Assembly (NCBI GenBank): GCA_947472705.1
Contig: CANJDA010000126.1
Location: 1-6,274, forward strand
Origin: Flavobacteriaceae bacterium
GTDB taxonomy: Bacteria > Bacteroidota > Bacteroidia > Flavobacteriales > Flavobacteriaceae
Reading direction: 5' to 3'
Length of the DNA stretch: 6,274 nucleotides
Under the pieces are notes generated by a model. The model was not told the origin of the DNA. It saw only the letters and a program-made list of their open reading frames with translations, and did not search any database. Position numbers and translations under genes: made by a program. Below, one piece after another: positions 1 through 5,131 of the stretch; position 1 is the first letter of the stretch; each line of letters begins with the position of its first letter.

Positions 1-545
1 AACACTGGACTGGAGCGAGTTTAATGCTTATTGTTGGACTTTCTGTAGAAGCTTTAATCTTCGGATTATCTGCGTTTGATGCACCTGATGTTGAATTAGA
101 CTGGTCATTAGTATATCCAGAATTGGCTGGTGGTAATGCAAAAGAAAAAGGAAAAAAAGAAGACCCAAAAGACGCTCAAGGCTTATTGTCTCAAAAATTA
201 GATGAAATGTTGAAAGCAGCAAAAATTGATGGTCAATTAATGGAAAGCTTAGGAAATAGCATTAAAAATTTTGAAGGTGCAGCAAAAGCTATATCTCCAA
301 CAGTTGATTCTATTGCTGGACAAAAGAAATATGCTGAAGAAATGACTAAAGCAGCTTCTCAATTAGAAACATTAAATGGTTTATACCAAGTGCAATTACA
401 AAGTGCTGAAAGAAACGCTCAAATCAACAATGAAGTTGCTGAAAATAACCTTAAATTGAAAGATCAAATGCAGTCTTTAACTTCAAACTTGTCATCATTG
501 AACAATGTTTATGGAGGAATGCTTTCTGCAATGAGTAACAGATAA
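1..545 (+). CDS. gldL: GldL, gliding/type IX secretion motor inner-membrane protein (5'-truncated by window edge)
   Basis: The frame is open from the first complete codon at position 3 and gives 180 residues beginning HWTGASLML. The ATG at 24 is therefore an internal Met, not the start. GldL forms the inner-membrane pentamer around the paired transmembrane helices of GldM and converts proton flow into mechanical work for type IX secretion and gliding. What remains here is most of transmembrane helix 2, including the acidic residue in GLSVEALIF (codon 48-50). By alignment from memory this matches the essential Glu49 of F. johnsoniae GldL. Then come the conserved DWSLVYPELAG stretch, a Lys-rich linker, and a long helical cytoplasmic tail with DAQGLLSQKLDEML, SPTVDSIAGQKKY and the terminal VYGGMLSAMSN. 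Helix 1 lies outside the window; about 33 residues are missing if the length is near the usual 215. gldM follows after 52 bp. Identity is very secure. Confidence 0.96.
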   Translation, partial: HWTGASLMLIVGLSVEALIFGLSAFDAPDVELDWSLVYPELAGGNAKEKGKKEDPKDAQGLLSQKLDEMLKAAKIDGQLMESLGNSIKNFEGAAKAISPTVDSIAGQKKYAEEMTKAASQLETLNGLYQVQLQSAERNAQINNEVAENNLKLKDQMQSLTSNLSSLNNVYGGMLSAMSNR

Positions 546-597
546 TTAGTTTTTTAACTATATTTTACAAACAAATAATATAAACTAATTAGAAAAA

Positions 598-2142
598 ATG
601 GCAGGAGGAAAATTAACCCCTAGACAGAAGATGATTAACCTGATGTACCTGGTTTTCATCGCAATGTTGGCATTAAATATGTCAAAAGAAGTATTGACAG
701 CTTTCGGTTTGATGAATGAAAAATTCGAAGGTGTTAATAAATTTTCAGAAGAATACAATAAAAGTTTATTAGCTACTTTAGAACAAAAAGCGGAAGATGA
801 TCCGACTCGTTTTAAAGCTCCTTTAGATAAAGCAAACCAAGTTCAAAAAATTTCTAAAGAACTTTATGCTTATTTACGAACTTTGAAAGAAGATGTTTCT
901 AAAGAATTTCCAAGAGAAGAAAAAACAGGAAAATTGCCATACGAAGCAATGGACAAAGGTGGATACATCGATGAACATTGGTTTAAAGGAGATAAATACT
1001 CTAGTAAAGGTGATGAAATAATTAGTAATATTGAAAAATATAAAAAAGATTTAATTGCTGTCTTTGGAAATGACGTAAAATACCAACCTATTATCAGTAA
1101 TATAAAAACTAAATTTAATTTAGATAATGTTAAGGATAAAGATGGTGTTTCAAAAAAATATTTGGCTTATCATTTTGAAGGATTTCCAGCTGTAGCTTCT
1201 ATTGCTAAGTTGACAAGTATGCAAAATGATGTTGAGTCTACAGAACAAGATATCTATAATGCTTTAATCGGTAATACTATTGCTCAGGCTGCTTCGTTGA
1301 AAAACTTCCAAGCGATGGTGATTTTAGATAAAAATGTTTATTTTGAAGGTGAAACTGTAAAAGGAAAAGTGGTATTAGGTAAATACGATGCCAATACGGT
1401 TCCAACAAGTTTCTCTGGTCCAGGTAAAATTGAAAACGGACAAGCTATCATTTCGATGACTGCTGGTTCAGTTGGAGAGAAAAACATTACTGGTACATTC
1501 TCTTTTATGGAAGATGGTAAACCAGTGCCTTTGAAATTTGAAGGAAAATATGTGGTGGTTCCTCGTCCTAATTCTGCTAACATATCTGCAGATAAAATGA
1601 ACGTAGTATACCGTGGATTACCTAACCCAATGACAATTTCATTTGCTGGTATTCCTGATAATGCAGTAACTGCTTCAGCTCCTGGTTTATCTAGTGCTGG
1701 TGGAAAAGGTAAATACAATTTGAATCCTGGTTCTGGTACTGAAGTAACCGTTAGTGTTACTGGTAAAATGCAAGACGGAAAAAGTGTAACAGATAAAAAA
1801 GTATTCAGAATTAAAAATATCCCTGCTCCGGCTGGTGCTATTGGAAAACAAATTGGTGTACTTAAAGGTGCTAAATCACGTTTACAAGTATCTCAAGTTA
1901 CAGCTGAATTGCAAGATTTCTTGTATGACTTACAGTTCCAAGTTACACGTTTTACATTCAAAGTTCCTGGTCAACCAGCAATTATTGTTAGTGGTGACCG
2001 TGTGAATGGACAATGTGCTGCTGCTTTAGCAAGAGCAACGAGAGGTGATCAAATTACGATTTCTGAAATTAAAACCAAAATTGTTGGTGGAGCTAACGTT
2101 ATTACAAAAGATGCTTCTCCAGTAGTTTATGAAATTCAATAA
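598..2142 (+). CDS. gldM: GldM, gliding/type IX secretion motor protein spanning the periplasm
   Basis: The 514-residue product is almost the same length as known GldM proteins (about 513). GldM is anchored by one N-terminal transmembrane helix inside the GldL pentamer, and its dimeric periplasmic shaft carries motion to the outer-membrane GldK/GldN ring. The N-terminus MAGGKLTPRQKMINLMYLV shows the conserved Arg9 just before the membrane helix (about residues 13-31). This Arg is thought to work with the GldL membrane Glu. A long helical D1 region follows (about 35-225). The rest is beta-rich Ig-like domains (D2 to D4), with Gly/Pro-rich segments such as YRGLPNPMTISFAG and a C-terminal part containing FTFKVPGQPAIIVSG. 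The start at 598 follows an A-rich stretch without a Shine-Dalgarno motif, which is normal in Flavobacteriia. It lies between gldL and gldN with short gaps and no terminator, so cotranscription is likely. Confidence 0.97.
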   Translation: MAGGKLTPRQKMINLMYLVFIAMLALNMSKEVLTAFGLMNEKFEGVNKFSEEYNKSLLATLEQKAEDDPTRFKAPLDKANQVQKISKELYAYLRTLKEDVSKEFPREEKTGKLPYEAMDKGGYIDEHWFKGDKYSSKGDEIISNIEKYKKDLIAVFGNDVKYQPIISNIKTKFNLDNVKDKDGVSKKYLAYHFEGFPAVASIAKLTSMQNDVESTEQDIYNALIGNTIAQAASLKNFQAMVILDKNVYFEGETVKGKVVLGKYDANTVPTSFSGPGKIENGQAIISMTAGSVGEKNITGTFSFMEDGKPVPLKFEGKYVVVPRPNSANISADKMNVVYRGLPNPMTISFAGIPDNAVTASAPGLSSAGGKGKYNLNPGSGTEVTVSVTGKMQDGKSVTDKKVFRIKNIPAPAGAIGKQIGVLKGAKSRLQVSQVTAELQDFLYDLQFQVTRFTFKVPGQPAIIVSGDRVNGQCAAALARATRGDQITISEIKTKIVGGANVITKDASPVVYEIQ

Positions 2143-2184
2143 TATTTGAGTTATCTATACCTACTATAACTTATTTTAAAAATT

Positions 2185-3174
2185 ATGAAAATTAAAAATC
2201 TTTTATTCGTGGCTGGTGCAGTAGTGATGAGCTTTAGTTCTATGGCTCAATCCAACTTGCTTAATGCTAAAACGCCAGATGAGATTGGTAAAAAGACCCC
2301 GGCACAATTAATTTCTGATAATGATAAACCATTGCCATATGGTTATGTTCATGACAGAGATGTATTGATGGGTAAAACCATTTGGGAGTTAATTGATATT
2401 GATGAAAGAATTAATTTTCCTCTTTATTATCCTATTGATACTGCTTTTGTTGGAAAAGATAGAAGATCTTTATTTGATGTTTTATTAAAGAACATTAAAA
2501 GCGGTAAAATAACTGAGGTGTATACAGATGATTATTTTAATACAAAAAAATCATTTAAGGATATGAGTTCGTCTTTTACTTTTATTGATACTATACCTGC
2601 TGGTAAAGATTATATCAATGATCATTATGATGAGTTTTATCCTAAAGCGCAAACCATTACTAAAAAAGTAGGAAAAGGGAAAAATGCTAAAACAGTAACT
2701 GAAACGGTTCCTGCTACGTCTGGAGCGGTTTTAGATCCTCAGTATATAGATAAAAGAGAATTGACTGCTCAAGATATTTCGGGCTATAAAATAAAAGGGT
2801 ATTGGTACTTTGACAAACGTCAAGGAGAATTAAAATACAGATTATTAGCTATATGTCCTGTTGCGCCAGAAGCTAGAGATATTGGTAAAGAAAACGGAGA
2901 TGTAATTGAATTGTTTTGGGTGTATTTCCCTGCTATAAGGGATGTACTTCATGAAGCAAAAGCGTTCAATGACAAAAACTCTGCGATGCCAATTTCTTTT
3001 GACCACTTATTAAATTCTCGTCGTTTTAACGGTGAAATTTATAAAGAGGAGAATGTGTATGGCGATAGACAGATTCAAGATTATATGAAAGATAATGCAC
3101 AGAATCAACTTTTAGAATCGGCTAGAGTTAAAGAGAAGATTCGTGACTTTGAATCAGACATGTGGAATTACTAA
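2185..3174 (+). CDS. gldN: GldN, periplasmic component of gliding/type IX secretion ring
   Basis: The product has 329 residues and a clear Sec signal peptide: MKIK, a hydrophobic core (about 6-17), then SMA before Gln22, with likely cleavage after Ala21. There is no lipobox Cys, so it is a soluble periplasmic protein. GldN partners with the lipoprotein GldK in the ring under the outer membrane, which contacts GldM and is needed for type IX secretion. Family segments include PLPYGYVHDRDVLMGKTIWE (about 49-68), ERINFPLYYP (74-83), a Tyr/Trp-rich core GYWYFDKRQGELKYRLLAI (205-223) and the ending FESDMWNY. Residues 154-172 form a Lys/Thr-rich, probably surface-exposed insert (KKVGKGKNAKTVTETV). 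Some species carry a paralogue, gldO, next to gldN; here the next gene is unrelated, so only one copy is seen. The gap to gldM is 42 bp and a terminator follows directly. Confidence 0.96.
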   Translation: MKIKNLLFVAGAVVMSFSSMAQSNLLNAKTPDEIGKKTPAQLISDNDKPLPYGYVHDRDVLMGKTIWELIDIDERINFPLYYPIDTAFVGKDRRSLFDVLLKNIKSGKITEVYTDDYFNTKKSFKDMSSSFTFIDTIPAGKDYINDHYDEFYPKAQTITKKVGKGKNAKTVTETVPATSGAVLDPQYIDKRELTAQDISGYKIKGYWYFDKRQGELKYRLLAICPVAPEARDIGKENGDVIELFWVYFPAIRDVLHEAKAFNDKNSAMPISFDHLLNSRRFNGEIYKEENVYGDRQIQDYMKDNAQNQLLESARVKEKIRDFESDMWNY

Positions 3175-3196
3175 GACGTATTTCTTAAAACAATAT

Positions 3197-3229
3197 AAAA
3201 CTCTCACTGTTATGGTGGGAGTTTTTTTT
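3197..3229 (+). terminator. Intrinsic terminator closing the gld operon
   Basis: The stem CTCTCAC (3201-3207) pairs with GTGGGAG (3215-3221), with one T-G wobble, around the 7-base loop TGTTATG. A run of eight T (3222-3229) follows directly, and four A (3197-3200) precede the stem and can pair with the first T's. It starts 22 bp after the gldN stop, so it most likely ends the gldLMN transcript. The arrangement is textbook for the + strand. Confidence 0.9.
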
Positions 3230-3240
3230 ATCTTTAAAAT

Positions 3241-4299
3241 ATGATTGATTATATTATAGTGGGTTCGGGTTTGGCCGGAATAGCTTTTGCAGAAACACTT
3301 TTGCAAAACAACAAATCATTCGTAGTATTTGATAATCACTCGCAAAACTCTAGTAAGATTGCTGGGGGTTTGTATAATCCTGTTATTCTCAAAAGATTTA
3401 GTCAGGTTTGGGAGGCTAATAAACAATTAGCGTTAGCAGAAACCTTTTATGAGGGTATTGAGGCTAAGCTTTCGGTGCAAGTTGATTTTAAAATGCCTAT
3501 TTACCGAAAGTTTTTTTCAGTGGAGGAACAAAATAATTGGTTTGCTGCTTCGGATAAACCGGCTTTAGCTCCGTTTCTTTCCACTACTATTGTGCATACT
3601 AATTATACTGCTATTGATTCGCCTTATGGATATGGAGAGGTGTTGCATACGGGTTATGTTGATACTGGAATTTTATTGGAGTCTTATCATGCTTATTTGA
3701 AACAAGAAAATCTGTTGAAAGAAGTTGCTTTTGATTATAACCAATTAACCGTTACCGAGGATTATTTGGAATATCATGACGTAAAATCTAAACATATTGT
3801 CTTTGCTGAAGGCTTTGGGATGCACACTAATCCGTTTTTTAGTTATTTGCCCTTGGATGGTACTAAAGGGGAATTATTTGTTATAAGAGCGCCTGATTTG
3901 GATTTGGATGTAATTGTGAATACGAGTGTGTTTATCTTGCCTATGGGCGATCATCTTTTTAAAGTGGGTGCTACTTACAATTGGGAGGACAAAACATGTA
4001 CCCCAACAGAAGAAGGGAAACAGGAATTGATTGACCGAATCAAAGAAATCTTGACTTGTGATTTTGAAATTGTAGACCATTTTGCCGGAGTGCGCCCTAC
4101 GGTGAAAGATAGAAGGCCTTTATTAGGGACTCATCCTCAACACCAGAATATTCATATACTTAATGGGCTTGGTACTAGAGGGGTAATGCTGGCTCCTGCT
4201 ATGGCATTGGACTTATATGCTAGTATTGAAGACGGATTGCCTTTGGATAGGACTGTTGATATTAGGCGGTTTGAGAAGGCTAGAGGGAAAAGGGATTAG
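3241..4299 (+). CDS. FAD-dependent oxidoreductase, DAO superfamily (glycine oxidase / MnmC-oxidase-like)
   Basis: The 352-residue product starts with a dinucleotide-binding fold, MIDYIIVGSGLAGIAF. The GxGxxG motif is at residues 8-13 and the acidic end of the second strand is FVVFD (27-31). Other DAO-family landmarks are GGLYNPVILKRF (42-53), the FAD-side segment HIVFAEGFG (185-193), a substrate-domain region rich in beta strands (about 84-260), GVRPTVKDRRPLLG (283-296) and NGLGTRGVMLAP (308-319). The last, close to a GLGSRGL-type segment I recall from MnmC, and the position of the GGLYNP motif suggest kinship with the oxidase domain of MnmC. That domain removes a carboxymethyl group from modified tRNA wobble uridine. 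The exact substrate is not proven; an amino-acid oxidase is the main alternative. The protein should be cytoplasmic, since no signal peptide is seen. The ATG at 3241 is the first codon that leaves the GxGxxG motif at the usual distance from the N-terminus. The gene lies only 11 bp behind the gld terminator, so it probably has its own promoter or depends on read-through. Confidence 0.85.
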   Translation: MIDYIIVGSGLAGIAFAETLLQNNKSFVVFDNHSQNSSKIAGGLYNPVILKRFSQVWEANKQLALAETFYEGIEAKLSVQVDFKMPIYRKFFSVEEQNNWFAASDKPALAPFLSTTIVHTNYTAIDSPYGYGEVLHTGYVDTGILLESYHAYLKQENLLKEVAFDYNQLTVTEDYLEYHDVKSKHIVFAEGFGMHTNPFFSYLPLDGTKGELFVIRAPDLDLDVIVNTSVFILPMGDHLFKVGATYNWEDKTCTPTEEGKQELIDRIKEILTCDFEIVDHFAGVRPTVKDRRPLLGTHPQHQNIHILNGLGTRGVMLAPAMALDLYASIEDGLPLDRTVDIRRFEKARGKRD

Positions 4300-4312
4300 G
4301 CGAAAGGGAATA

Positions 4313-4346
4313 GTGGTATAACAACATATATTGTTTATTCTACCAC
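4313..4346. other. Two-part hairpin after the FAD oxidoreductase gene
   Basis: GTGGTA (4313-4318) is perfectly complementary to TACCAC (4341-4346). Inside it AACAA (4320-4324) pairs with TTGTT (4331-4335) around the loop CATATA, leaving a small asymmetric bulge (4319 and 4336-4340). It begins 13 bp after the stop codon at 4299. No T-run follows on the + strand, so it is not a classical terminator. It could protect an mRNA 3' end or be a remnant of a dispersed palindrome. Confidence 0.4.
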
Positions 4347-4400
4347 CCCGTCTCAGCTTAGTTCTACAAGTGATGATTTGACTTCAACGTAATAAGCCCC

Positions 4401-4673
4401 CCTTGACTTAAGACAAGAGAACTTTGATGTATGACAAGATAGCTTTGCCATATGGCAAGATGGTATCGACGTTTGACAATAGAATTTTGCCACGTGGCAA
4501 AACAACATCGACATATGGCAATAGGTTTTCGGCGTATGACAATAGGGCTTCGTCATGTGACAATATAGTTTTGCCACATGGAAATACAGTTTCGCCATGT
4601 GACAATACAGTTTTGCCATGTGACGATACAGCCTCGACATAAGGTAAGAGAGCCTCGACGTGAGGCAAGGTTT
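4401..4673. repeat. Array of thirteen 21-bp units, each centred on an imperfect palindrome
   Basis: Thirteen contiguous units repeat at exactly 21 bp with no insertion or deletion. The 10-base cores begin at 4405, 4426, 4447, 4468, 4489, 4510, 4531, 4552, 4573, 4594, 4615, 4636 and 4657. Examples are GCCATATGGC, GCCACGTGGC, GTCATGTGAC and GACATATGGC. Core position 1 is G and position 8 is G in all 13; position 3 is C in 12 and position 10 is C in 11. These are the pairing partners 1-10 and 3-8, so dyad symmetry is the conserved feature. Unit 5 is a perfect 18-base palindrome, TTTTGCCACGTGGCAAAA (4485-4502), and unit 3 a perfect 14-base one (4445-4458). Between cores lies a degenerate linker such as AATACAGTTT. 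There are no unique spacers, so this is not a CRISPR array. A decayed, phase-shifted unit may precede it at about 4382-4396. The 21-bp period is close to two helical turns, which would put every core on the same face of the DNA. Function is unknown. Confidence 0.93.
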
Positions 4674-4679
4674 TTCTTT
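4652..4679 (+). terminator. Terminator-like hairpin formed by the last array unit
   Basis: GCCTC (4652-4656) pairs with GAGGC (4662-4666) around the loop GACGT. After AAGG comes a T-rich run, TTTTTCTTT (4671-4679). The stem is short and four bases separate it from the T-run, so termination would be weak. It would end any + strand transcript that reads through the array. Confidence 0.35.
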
Positions 4680-4759
4680 ATTGTTAAGATGTGCCCCCTC
4701 GACTATACTTTTACTGCGCTCGGGATGAATAAATAGGATGGAGGCTTGTGATTTATACC

Positions 4760-4824
4760 GTCCCTGTAGGACTTTGCCTTTGGATTGGTTGTTTTGTCTA
4801 CCGATATGTTATCCCATACGGGAT
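4760..4824. repeat. Chain of three small hairpins, probable dispersed intergenic element
   Basis: Three stem-loops follow one another. GTCC (4760-4763) pairs with GGAC (4769-4772). ATTGGT (4784-4789) pairs with ACCGAT (4800-4805), with one T-G wobble and a T-rich 10-base loop. ATCCC (4811-4815) pairs with GGGAT (4820-4824) around ATAC. The order of a GTCCC..GGAC hairpin, a TTGG..TACC-type stem and an ATCCC..GGGAT hairpin resembles a repeat I recall between genes in Bacteroidota genomes. That link is from memory only. The stems are short, so structure alone is weak evidence. Confidence 0.45.
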
Positions 4825-4832
4825 GTTCAAGA

Positions 4833-4853
4833 GACGCGATGAATCGCGTTTTT
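4833..4853 (+). terminator. GC-rich hairpin with short T-run (terminator-like or decayed dispersed palindrome)
   Basis: ACGCGA (4834-4839) pairs perfectly with TCGCGT (4844-4849) around the tetraloop TGAA, and five T (4849-4853) follow. In form this is a weak intrinsic terminator on the + strand, yet no gene lies directly upstream. The sequence GAGACGCGATGAATCGCGT looks like one arm and core of a longer dispersed palindrome whose right arm (expected CTCTAC) has become TTTTAC. Confidence 0.4.
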
Positions 4854-4881
4854 ACGGATAATAATTTCACAAAAGACAAAA

Positions 4882-4976
4882 CCTAACTAGCCCCGATGAT
4901 TTGAAATTAAAAGGAGGACAGCCAGTGGCTGTCAGGTATTTTTGCTTTAGCAAAACATCAATAGCGGACAGCGGGA
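4882..4976. repeat. CCCG/CGGG-bounded element with two internal perfect hairpins
   Basis: The left end CCTAACTAGCCCCGAT (4882-4897) and the right end AGCGGACAGCGGGA (4963-4976) can close through CCCG (4892-4895) with CGGG (4972-4975). Inside are two perfect stem-loops: GACAGCC-AGT-GGCTGTC (4917-4933) and TTTTGC-TTTA-GCAAAA (4940-4955). I recall similar end sequences, CTAGCCCCGAT and AGCGGGA, around variable hairpin cores in many Flavobacterium intergenic regions. That resemblance is unverified here. It may be a non-autonomous repeat or an RNA structure; no open reading frame is involved. Confidence 0.5.
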
Positions 4977-5077
4977 ATAAGGATTGCTGAAACTGCTCTT
5001 GTTGTACTGGAGCGGGTGTAAATTTTGTCTTGTGTGAATCTTGTAATTTAAATACAGAATAGCATAACAGGTTGGAT

Positions 5078-5111
5078 TTTGTGGTCGGTAGCTTTGTTAA
5101 TTATACTTTTT
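5078..5111 (+). promoter_or_regulatory. Possible promoter of the NAD(P)H oxidoreductase gene
   Basis: TTTG (5078-5081) and TACTTTTT (5104-5111) are 22 bp apart. They approximate the Bacteroidota primary sigma-factor pattern of TTTG near -33 and TAnnTTTG near -7, with the last base of the -7 box mismatched. Transcription would start around 5116-5120, downstream of the TTG at 5072. This is one reason to place the gene start at 5132. Confidence 0.35.
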
Positions 5112-5131
5112 ATTTAAACAAACTTACCCTA

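Larger units (their letters stand above)
4300..5131. other. 832-bp gene-free interval packed with structured repeats
   Basis: No reading frame here looks like a real protein. The frames that stay open between about 4353 and 4668 do so only because a 21-bp repeat (7 codons) has no stop in several frames. From left to right the interval holds a hairpin (4313-4346), the 21-bp array (4401-4673), a stretch at 4694-4725 with CCCCCTCGACT and GCGCTCGGGA that resembles a dispersed Bacteroidota repeat I recall, three small hairpins (4760-4824), a GC-rich hairpin (4834-4853), a CCCG/CGGG-bounded element (4882-4976) and a possible promoter for the next gene (5078-5111). I see no tRNA, rRNA or transposase remnant. 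Confidence 0.8.

Noticed and set aside
28..222. 64-codon reading frame on the - strand inside gldL
   Set aside because: It is a shadow of the conserved gldL frame with low-complexity product.
1338..1718. 126-codon reading frame on the - strand inside gldM
   Set aside because: It is antisense to well-conserved gldM coding sequence and encodes nothing recognisable.
3874..4080. 68-codon reading frame on the - strand inside the FAD oxidoreductase gene
   Set aside because: It is antisense to the conserved oxidoreductase and lacks any supporting feature.
4353..4640. 95-codon reading frame on the - strand with YCHMAKL repeats as a real gene
   Set aside because: It is open only because the repeat lacks stops; two other frames are equally open, no start region or family resemblance is visible, and conserved positions follow the palindrome rather than codons.
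4401..4673. CRISPR array
   Set aside because: Units follow each other directly with a 21-bp period, with no unique 30-40 bp spacers and no cas gene nearby.
5072..5131. TTG start giving a 20-residue N-terminal extension of the NAD(P)H oxidoreductase
   Set aside because: The extension is not family-like and overlaps the likely promoter; ATG 5132 gives the normal family N-terminus.
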